Notes under the pieces: model-generated | What the model was told of the DNA's origin: nothing | Seen by the model: the letters and a program-made list of their open reading frames with translations, nothing else | Databases searched by the model: none | Source: Sphingopyxis sp. BE259 | GTDB taxonomy: Bacteria > Pseudomonadota > Alphaproteobacteria > Sphingomonadales > Sphingomonadaceae | DNA: 64,000 nucleotides | Reading direction: 5' to 3' | Assembly: GCF_031457495.1 (NCBI RefSeq) | Contig: NZ_JAVDWM010000001.1 | Coordinates: 856,001 to 920,000, forward strand | Shown: piece after piece, positions 57,992-64,000 of the stretch | Position numbering within the stretch: position 1 is the first letter of the stretch | Layout: each line of letters opens with the position of its first letter | Program-made: the position numbers and the translations under genes

Positions 57992-58929
57992 ACAAAACCA
58001 AAGTGGCGATCATCGGGTCGGGCAATATCGGCACCGACCTGATGATCAAGATCATGCGGCTGTCCGAGGTGCTGGAAATGGGCGCCTTTGTCGGCATCGA
58101 TCCCGAGAGCGATGGGCTGAAGCGCGCTGAACGGATGGGGGTACCGATCACCGCCGACGGCCTCGACGGGCTGGTCGCGTTGCCCGGCTTTGCCGACATC
58201 GCGATCGTGTTCGACGCGACCTCGGCGGGCGCACACCAGCACCACAGCGCGGTGCTGATCGGACATGGCAAGCGCGTCATCGACCTGACCCCGGCGGCGA
58301 TCGGTCCCTATACGGTCCCGCCGGTGAACGGCGACGCGCACCTCGATGCTCCCAACGTCAATATGGTGACCTGCGGCGGGCAGGCGACGATCCCGATCGT
58401 CGCCGCGGTAAACCGGGTCGCGAAGGTCCATTATGGCGAGATCGTCGCCTCGATTGCGTCGAAGAGCGCGGGGCCGGGGACGCGCGCCAATATCGACGAG
58501 TTTACCGAGACGACGAGCGAGGCGATTATGAAGGTCGGCGGCGCGACGCGCGGCAAGGCGATCATCGTGCTCAACCCCGCCGAACCGCCGCTGATCATGC
58601 GCGATACCGTCTATTGCCTGTGCGACGACGGCGACCGCGAGGCGATCCGGGCGAGCGTCGAGGCGATGGTCGCCGAGGTCCAGACCTATGTCCCGGGCTA
58701 CCGCCTCAAGCAGGCGGTGCAGTTCGAGAGCATCGGCAGCAACGCCCCCTTACGCATCCCCGAAATGGGCGGGAGCTTTACGGGCCTGAAGGTCAGCGTG
58801 TTCCTCGAGGTTGAGGGCGCGGCGCATTATCTGCCCGCCTATGCCGGCAACCTCGACATCATGACCTCGGCGGCGCTGAAGACCGCCGAGAAGATCGCGC
58901 TCCGCATGAATGAACGAGCGGTCGCATGA
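57988..58929 (+). CDS. mhpF: Acylating acetaldehyde dehydrogenase
   Basis: A 313-residue DmpF/MhpF-type enzyme. The NAD loop [14 protein letters not shown] is at about residues 7-20, the catalytic Cys is in [12 protein letters not shown] (about residue 130), and [19 protein letters not shown] (read in part) is conserved. It converts acetaldehyde (or propionaldehyde) plus CoA to acetyl-CoA (propionyl-CoA). The ATG overlaps the hydratase stop and the aldolase follows with four bases of overlap; the two proteins normally form a channeling complex. Confidence 0.95.
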   Translation: MNKTKVAIIGSGNIGTDLMIKIMRLSEVLEMGAFVGIDPESDGLKRAERMGVPITADGLDGLVALPGFADIAIVFDATSAGAHQHHSAVLIGHGKRVIDLTPAAIGPYTVPPVNGDAHLDAPNVNMVTCGGQATIPIVAAVNRVAKVHYGEIVASIASKSAGPGTRANIDEFTETTSEAIMKVGGATRGKAIIVLNPAEPPLIMRDTVYCLCDDGDREAIRASVEAMVAEVQTYVPGYRLKQAVQFESIGSNAPLRIPEMGGSFTGLKVSVFLEVEGAAHYLPAYAGNLDIMTSAALKTAEKIALRMNERAVA

Positions 58930-59954
58930 CTTTGGATCCGACTACGACCAAGCTCTATATCCAGGACGTGACGCTGCGCGACGGCATGCACGCGATCCGG
59001 CACCAGTACGGCCTCGATCATGTGCGGGCGATCGCCAAGGCGCTGGACCGCGCCAAGGTCGATGCGATCGAGGTCGCGCATGGCGACGGGCTGCAAGGGT
59101 CGAGCTTCAACTATGGCTTTGGCGCCCACACCGACTGGGAATGGATCGGCGCGGTGGCCGAGGTGCTCGAGCATAGCGTGCTCACGACATTGCTGCTGCC
59201 CGGCATCGGCACCGTCCATGACCTGAAGCGTGCTTATGACCTTGGCGTGCGTTCGGTGCGGATCGCAACGCATTGCACCGAAGCCGATGTGTCAAAGCAG
59301 CATATCGAGGCGGCGCGGAACCTGGGCATGGACGTCTCAGGCTTTTTGATGATGAGCCATATGTCGGCGCCCGACGCGCTGGCCCAGCAAGCCAAGCTCA
59401 TGGAAAGCTATGGCGCGCACTGCGTCTATGTCACCGACAGCGGCGGCGCGATGACGATGGACCAATATGCGGCGCGGCTCGCGGCTTACGATCGCGTTCT
59501 CAAGCCTGAGACCCAGCGCGGCGTCCACGCCCACCATAACCTGAGCCTTGGTGTCGCGAACAGCATCGTCGCGGTGCAGAACGGCGCGATCCGCGTCGAT
59601 GCCAGCCTCGCCGGCATGGGGGCGGGCGCGGGCAATGCGCCGCTCGAAGTGTTCATCGCCGCCGCCGATGTGCATGGCTGGAACCATGGCTGCGACCTGT
59701 TCGCGCTGATGGATGCCGCCGAGGAACTGGTGCGCCCGTTGCAGGACCGCCCGGTCCGCGTCGACCGCGAGACGCTGACGCTGGGATATGCCGGGGTTTA
59801 CTCCAGCTTCCTGCGCCACGCCGAAAAGGCGGCGGCCGACCACGGGCTCGACACCCGCGCTATCCTTGTCGAACTTGGTCGCCGCAAGATGGTCGGCGGG
59901 CAGGAAGACATGATCGTCGATGTTGCGCTCGATATGACGAGGGCCGCCAAATGA
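58926..59954 (+). CDS. mhpE: 4-hydroxy-2-oxovalerate aldolase
   Basis: A 342-residue DmpG/MhpE-type aldolase. [15 protein letters not shown] at the N-terminus holds the metal-binding Asp, [15 protein letters not shown] follows, [14 protein letters not shown] carries the two metal His residues, and [12 protein letters not shown] is characteristic. It cleaves 4-hydroxy-2-oxovalerate to pyruvate and acetaldehyde, which the upstream dehydrogenase takes. The C-terminal domain for complex formation is present (length is normal). Confidence 0.95.
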   Translation: MTLDPTTTKLYIQDVTLRDGMHAIRHQYGLDHVRAIAKALDRAKVDAIEVAHGDGLQGSSFNYGFGAHTDWEWIGAVAEVLEHSVLTTLLLPGIGTVHDLKRAYDLGVRSVRIATHCTEADVSKQHIEAARNLGMDVSGFLMMSHMSAPDALAQQAKLMESYGAHCVYVTDSGGAMTMDQYAARLAAYDRVLKPETQRGVHAHHNLSLGVANSIVAVQNGAIRVDASLAGMGAGAGNAPLEVFIAAADVHGWNHGCDLFALMDAAEELVRPLQDRPVRVDRETLTLGYAGVYSSFLRHAEKAAADHGLDTRAILVELGRRKMVGGQEDMIVDVALDMTRAAK

Positions 59955-60616
59955 CCGCACCAGCGGCGCTTGAACATCAGGTGCGGCTGGCCGCGCGGGC
60001 GCTCGCCTCGGCCGGTCTCGTCCATGCCTTTGGTCATTGCAGCGCGCGGATCGACGCAAGCAGTTTTCTGGTCTGCGCGCCGTTGCCGATGGGCCGCATC
60101 GCCGACGAACCCGGCACCGTCGTGCCGCTCGACGGACCGCTTCCCGAGGGCGTGCTTGGCGAAGTGCGCATCCATCGCGAAATCTATCGCCGACGCCCCG
60201 AGATCGGCGGCGTCTGCCGCATCATGCCGCCAGCGGTGATGGCGCTATCGGTGTCGGGGCTCGTCCCGGTACCGCGGCATGGTATCGGGGCCTATTTCGG
60301 TCGCGTACCGCTCTGGAGCGACCCAAGGCTCCTGCGCGACGACGCGGCAGCTGCCGCGCTTGCCGAAGCCTTGGGCGCCGCGCCTGCGCTCGTCATGCGC
60401 GGTAATGGCGCGGTCGTCGTCGGCGAAAACCTGCCCCAGGCCGTGACGCTCGGCTGGTTCCTCGAGGACGCTGCGCGCGTCGAGCGCGACGTTCGGGCAA
60501 TGGGCCTCGATCTCGAAACGGCCCGGCTCTCGCCAGCCGAAATCGACGCGCGGCAGATATGGTCAGGCGGTGTCGTCGAGCGGATGTGGCGCCATCTTAC
60601 CGGAGAGCCGCTATGA
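59951..60616 (+). CDS. Class II aldolase/adducin-fold protein lacking metal His, putative decarboxylase
   Basis: A 221-residue class II aldolase/adducin fold. [15 protein letters not shown] and [15 protein letters not shown] match the family, but the metal-binding HxH that should follow reads RIMP (in [13 protein letters not shown]), and the later NHG reads GNG ([12 protein letters not shown]), so all three canonical zinc His residues are absent. In the p-cumate pathway CmtD, which decarboxylates the carboxylated ring-cleavage product, belongs to this family, and the position here between aldolase and ligase genes fits that role. The loss of the metal site makes the mechanism unclear. Confidence 0.8.
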   Translation: MTAPAALEHQVRLAARALASAGLVHAFGHCSARIDASSFLVCAPLPMGRIADEPGTVVPLDGPLPEGVLGEVRIHREIYRRRPEIGGVCRIMPPAVMALSVSGLVPVPRHGIGAYFGRVPLWSDPRLLRDDAAAAALAEALGAAPALVMRGNGAVVVGENLPQAVTLGWFLEDAARVERDVRAMGLDLETARLSPAEIDARQIWSGGVVERMWRHLTGEPL

Positions 60617-62499
60617 ATTATGACGCAGTCTATGCCGCGAGCGTTGCCGACCCCGCCGGCTTCTGGATGAATGCTTCCAAAGCGATCGACTGGGACCAGG
60701 CGCCGACGCGCGCTGGCGATGCGCAGGCGGATGGCATCTGGACCTGGTTCCCGGACGGTCGGCTGAATACCTGTCACAATGCCATTGACCGGCATGTCGC
60801 GGCGGGCCGCGGCGACCGCCTCGCGCTGATCCACGACAGCGCGATGACCGGCACCGTCACGCGGTACACCTATGCCGACCTCCAGCGCGAGGTCGCCCGC
60901 GTTGCGGGGATGATCCGCGCGCAGGACGTCGCGCTCGGTGACCGCGTCATCATCTACATGCCGATGGTGCCCGAAGCGGTGTTCGCCATGCTTGCTTGCG
61001 CGCGCATCGGTGCGGTGCATTCAGTCGTTTTCGGCGGCTTTGCGTCGCACGAACTCGCCAAACGCATCGACGACGCGGAGCCCAAGCTTGTCTTGACCGC
61101 TTCCTGCGGCCTCGAACCCGGCCGGATCGTTGCCTACAAGCCACTGCTGGACGAAGCGATCGCATTGGCCGCGCACAAGGTGCCGCGTGTTGTTGTCCTG
61201 CAAAGGCCCCAGCTTGCAGCCTCGCGTCAGGACGGGCGCGATCTCGACTGGGTGGATGCCTGCGCCGTTGCCGCGCCAGCGGATTGCGTCGCCGTGGCTT
61301 CCGACCATCCGCTCTATATTCTCTACACGTCGGGAACTACGGGCATTGCCAAAGGGGTCGTCCACGACAATGGCGGCCATGCCGTCGCGATGGCCTGGTC
61401 GGTTCCCAACATCTATGGTGTCGGGCGCGACGAGGTGTTCTGGGCCGGCTCGGATATCGGCTGGGCGGTCGGTCACAGCTATATCGTTTACGGCCCGCTC
61501 ATTCACGGCTGCACCAGCGTCATGTACGAAGGAAAGCCGGTCGGAACCCCCGATGCGGGCGCCTTTTGGCGCGTGATCCGCGATCATCAGGTCGATGTCT
61601 TTTTCACCGCGCCGACCGCGATACGTGCGGTCAAGCGTGAGGATGCCGGGGGCCGCTTCCTTGCCGAAAAGGGCAGCGGGCGCCTCCGTGCGCTCTATCT
61701 CGCGGGCGAGCGCGCCGATCCCGACACGCTCGGATGGGCCGAGGAGATGCTCGGCATTCCGGTGATCGACCACTGGTGGCAGACCGAACTCGGCTGGCCA
61801 GCGCTCGGCACCTGCATCGGACTAGGCGATACCCGCACCCGTCACGGCAGCGCGGGGCGCCCGATTCCGGGCTATGGTTTCGCGATCCTCGACGGCGAGG
61901 ACAACGAGCTTGCGGTGGGCGAGATCGGTGACATCGTACTTCGCCTGCCGCTGCCGCCCGGATGTTTTCCGACGCTTTGGCAGCGGCATGCGCATTTTCA
62001 GGACGCCTATCTCAGCCAGCACGCGGGCTATTACACGACCGGTGACGCCGGATTGATCGACGAAGACGGTTTCGTGCATGTCATGAGCCGGATCGACGAT
62101 ATTATCAACGTGGCGGGTCACCGGCTCTCCACCGGGTCGATCGAGCAGATCGTTTCGTCACACCCTGCGGTCGCCGAATGCGCCGTCATCGGTGCCAATG
62201 ACGACCTGAAGGGCATGGTCCCGGTCGGGCTCGTCGTGCTCAAGGCTGGAATCGTGGCGCTGGAGACGGATATCGCCCGCGAAATAGTCCAGCGGGTGCG
62301 TGACGAACTCGGGCCGGTGGCGGCCTTCAAACGCGTGCATGTCGTAACGGCATTGCCGAAAACGCGGTCTGGCAAAATTTTGCGTTCGACGATCCGCGCC
62401 ATCGCCAATGGTGAGAATCCGCCGGTTCCTGCGACGATCGACGACGCCTGTGCTTTTGATCATATGTACGAAGTTTTTGCCAAATATTCCGATGCTTAA
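60613..62499 (+). CDS. Propionyl-CoA/short-chain acyl-CoA synthetase (PrpE/Acs type)
   Basis: A 628-residue acetyl-CoA-synthetase-like ligase. The N-terminal WMNASKAIDWDQAP matches PrpE, YTSGTTGIAKGVVHDNGGH is the ATP loop (read in part), DHWWQTELGWP the A5 region, and SGKILRSTIRAI holds the catalytic Lys. PrpE-type enzymes activate propionate and other short acids, including isobutyrate at lower rates. In this operon it would activate the acid released by the meta-cleavage hydrolase. The ATG at 60613 overlaps the preceding stop. Confidence 0.93.
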   Translation: MNYDAVYAASVADPAGFWMNASKAIDWDQAPTRAGDAQADGIWTWFPDGRLNTCHNAIDRHVAAGRGDRLALIHDSAMTGTVTRYTYADLQREVARVAGMIRAQDVALGDRVIIYMPMVPEAVFAMLACARIGAVHSVVFGGFASHELAKRIDDAEPKLVLTASCGLEPGRIVAYKPLLDEAIALAAHKVPRVVVLQRPQLAASRQDGRDLDWVDACAVAAPADCVAVASDHPLYILYTSGTTGIAKGVVHDNGGHAVAMAWSVPNIYGVGRDEVFWAGSDIGWAVGHSYIVYGPLIHGCTSVMYEGKPVGTPDAGAFWRVIRDHQVDVFFTAPTAIRAVKREDAGGRFLAEKGSGRLRALYLAGERADPDTLGWAEEMLGIPVIDHWWQTELGWPALGTCIGLGDTRTRHGSAGRPIPGYGFAILDGEDNELAVGEIGDIVLRLPLPPGCFPTLWQRHAHFQDAYLSQHAGYYTTGDAGLIDEDGFVHVMSRIDDIINVAGHRLSTGSIEQIVSSHPAVAECAVIGANDDLKGMVPVGLVVLKAGIVALETDIAREIVQRVRDELGPVAAFKRVHVVTALPKTRSGKILRSTIRAIANGENPPVPATIDDACAFDHMYEVFAKYSDA

Positions 62500-62507
62500 C
62501 GTCGCAC

Positions 62508-62536
62508 TTGACATCAAACCAATAAACCGGTTTACT
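62508..62536 (+). promoter_or_regulatory. TonB receptor promoter with TAAACC-GGTTTA palindrome
   Basis: TTGACA (62508-62513) and TTTACT (62531-62536) are spaced by 17 bases. The perfect palindrome TAAACCGGTTTA (62523-62534) overlaps the -10 side. It is 11 of 12 bases identical to the site in the etfBA promoter at 49502, so both may share a regulator that differs from the TetR protein at 52206. Confidence 0.55.
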
Positions 62537-62594
62537 TAGATTCGAAAAATCGATGCCGTCAGCGAACGACTGCGGCCAACTTGGGAGGGTTGAA

Positions 62595-64000
62595 ATGAAA
62601 TCCACGACACTCAGAATTCTTTTGTCCGGCGCGGCCATATTGGCGCCGGTGCATGCCGCGATGGCACAAGATGCTGCGGCGCAGGAAGCGCCGGCTGCGC
62701 AGGAAGAAACCTATCCTGGCGAAATTCTCGTCACCGCGCAGCGCCGCGAAGAACGCGTCCAGGACATTCCGGTCGCGATCACCGCTTTTGGCGGGCAGCA
62801 GGTCGAAAAGCTTGGAATCCTGAGCCTTGAGAACCTCGCTCCGCGCGTACCGTCCTTCTATTTCGGCAGCTTCGGCGCCGCGCGTCCGCAGCTCTACATT
62901 CGCGGCATCGGCACCCGGTCCTTCGATCCGGGCTCGGAAAGCTCGGTCGGCGTGTTCATCGACGACGTCTATGCCGGGCGCGCTTCGGGTTCTTTCGGTT
63001 CGCTGCGCGACATTGAGCGTATCGAAGTTTTGCGCGGTCCCCAAGGCACGCTTTATGGCCGCAACACGATCGCCGGTGCGATAAACATCCTTTCCAAAGG
63101 GCCGACCGACTATTTCACGGGTGAGGCCGAAGCGGGCATCAGCAATCGCGACGGCTACAGCCTGTTCGGCGCCGTTGGTGGTCCGATCGCGGGTGAGAAG
63201 CTGATGTTTCGTGTTGCCGGCTGGAAGGCGGAACGCGACGGCTATCAGACGAATTTGGCCAACGGGAACAAGTTTCAGGGCATCGACAATTGGGGCGGCC
63301 GCGCGCGCCTCAAATTCGCGCCGAGCGAGGTCTTCACTATCGACCTCACGGCCGAGCTTTCGCGCGACGGCGACAAGGCGGCGTTTGCCGGATTCAACCG
63401 CGGGAGCGGGCCTGCGCGTTCGCTCGCCGGCGTCACCACGCCCGCCAATCCCTTCTCGGTATTTCTCGGCCGCCCGGGCCGGACGCCGATCGCCTACACC
63501 GGCGGCAACGACGGCTATTGGTCGTTCGACCCCTATCTCGATCGCAAGACCGAAAGCTATATCGGACGCGTCGAATATGATGCGGGCTTCGCGACGATCA
63601 CTTCGATCAGCGCGTTGAAGAAGTTGCGTATTGACGACGGCCGCGACCTCGAAGGCTCGTCGCTCGATGTGATCAACCAGCTCAGCAACGAGCGCTCGAA
63701 GCAATTCACCCAGGAAATCCGCATCACGTCGGATCCGAATGGCGGCGCGTCGTTCGACGGTGCCCTCGACTGGATTATCGGCGCCTTCTATTATCGCGAC
63801 CGCAGCGCGCGCCGCGACGAATTCCGGCTTGGTAACGACAGCGTCGTGGCACTACTTAGCGGCGGGCCGCAGGTCAGTACCGCAATTTCCGACTATGAAA
63901 TCGACAGTTACGCCCTTTTCGGCCAGGCGACGATCCATCTCGGTGAAAAATTCGAGGTGACGCTCGGCGGCCGCTACACGCGCGACGAAAAGCGCGCTGT
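62595..64000 (+). CDS. TonB-dependent receptor, N-terminal part
   Basis: The first 468 residues of an outer-membrane receptor; the gene runs past the window end. A signal peptide (MKSTTLRILLSGAAILAPVHAAMAQ, read in part) and an ILVTAQRREERVQDIP TonB-box/plug start are visible, followed by the plug (LYIRGIGTR, VGVFIDDVYAGR, IERIEVLRGPQGTLYGRNTIAGAINI) and the first beta strands. GGGAGGG lies just upstream of the ATG. Sphingomonads often use such receptors to take up aromatic substrates; its place after the catabolic operon suggests uptake of the pathway substrate. Confidence 0.93.
   Translation, partial: MKSTTLRILLSGAAILAPVHAAMAQDAAAQEAPAAQEETYPGEILVTAQRREERVQDIPVAITAFGGQQVEKLGILSLENLAPRVPSFYFGSFGAARPQLYIRGIGTRSFDPGSESSVGVFIDDVYAGRASGSFGSLRDIERIEVLRGPQGTLYGRNTIAGAINILSKGPTDYFTGEAEAGISNRDGYSLFGAVGGPIAGEKLMFRVAGWKAERDGYQTNLANGNKFQGIDNWGGRARLKFAPSEVFTIDLTAELSRDGDKAAFAGFNRGSGPARSLAGVTTPANPFSVFLGRPGRTPIAYTGGNDGYWSFDPYLDRKTESYIGRVEYDAGFATITSISALKKLRIDDGRDLEGSSLDVINQLSNERSKQFTQEIRITSDPNGGASFDGALDWIIGAFYYRDRSARRDEFRLGNDSVVALLSGGPQVSTAISDYEIDSYALFGQATIHLGEKFEVTLGGRYTRDEKRA

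Noticed and set aside
1..64000. CRISPR arrays, complete prophage or complete insertion sequences
   Set aside because: No regularly spaced direct repeats, phage structural genes or intact transposase genes were seen.

Overview
The window is high-G+C alphaproteobacterial DNA and looks like a chromosome segment of a sphingomonad (Sphingomonadaceae; Sphingopyxis-like is my guess). The clues are an ATP12 chaperone gene, a carotenoid cluster (crtY, crtI, crtB), a TonB-dependent receptor beside a ring-hydroxylating dioxygenase cluster, and several families of sphingomonad-type palindromic repeats. It contains about 67 protein genes, one tRNA-Val, one recombinase remnant, and several dyad operators that can be seen by eye.

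Layout. (1) 1-18.8 kb is an accessory catabolic region that ends at a P4-type tyrosine integrase next to trmB. It holds a ring-hydroxylating oxygenase pair, meta-pathway hydrolase, hydratase and aldolase genes, and an operon (4775-12566). That operon combines a UbiX-like prenyltransferase, a vanillyl-alcohol-oxidase/4-cresol-dehydrogenase-type flavoprotein, an aldehyde dehydrogenase, a UbiD decarboxylase, its small zinc-ribbon partner, a second degenerate flavoprotein paralogue and a lipoprotein cytochrome c. IclR and GntR regulators, an EamA transporter and a CoA-transferase follow. (2) 18.8-23.8 kb is housekeeping: trmB, metK, lnt (interrupted in frame by a palindromic repeat), a DUF2141 protein and a membrane hydroxylase. 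(3) 23.8-29.2 kb holds crtY-crtI-LOG-crtB-pnuC-nadR-like genes. (4) 29.4-41.1 kb has acyl-CoA ligases, an isomerase, an enoyl-CoA hydratase, a thermonuclease/crcB/rluA/paiB/ATP12 operon, two atypical winged-helix regulators and tRNA-Val. (5) 41.3-48.2 kb has a serine-recombinase remnant, then a leftward operon (MFS exporter, quinone oxidoreductase, thioesterase, SDR, isomerase, HxlR regulator) divergent from a hydrolase. (6) 48.3-64 kb is a nearly complete meta-cleavage pathway. It has Rieske alpha and beta subunits, a dihydrodiol-type SDR, an extradiol dioxygenase, a class II aldolase-fold putative decarboxylase, a C-C hydrolase, a hydratase, an aldolase, acylating acetaldehyde dehydrogenase, a propionyl-CoA-synthetase-type ligase, acyl-CoA dehydrogenase plus ETF, a TetR repressor and a TonB receptor.

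How the genes work together (inference). In region 1, the flavocytochrome-type genes would oxidise the benzylic carbon of a para-alkylphenol to an aldehyde, ALDH would give the acid, and the three-part UbiD system would remove the carboxyl group. A shared TTGCACAA operator core in front of four transcription units suggests one regulon, probably under the IclR protein. In region 6, the gene set matches the p-cumate (4-isopropylbenzoate) type of pathway, where hydrolysis releases a short branched acid that the ligase, dehydrogenase and ETF could process. A dyad ACATACC-N8-GGTATGT lies in the promoters of both the divergent Rieske/hydratase operons and the FAH-family gene, and is probably the operator of the TetR repressor.

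Limits: all assignments come from reading motifs by eye, with no database search. Substrates are hypotheses. Ferredoxin and reductase partners for both oxygenases, and a ring-cleavage enzyme for region 1, are not in the window.
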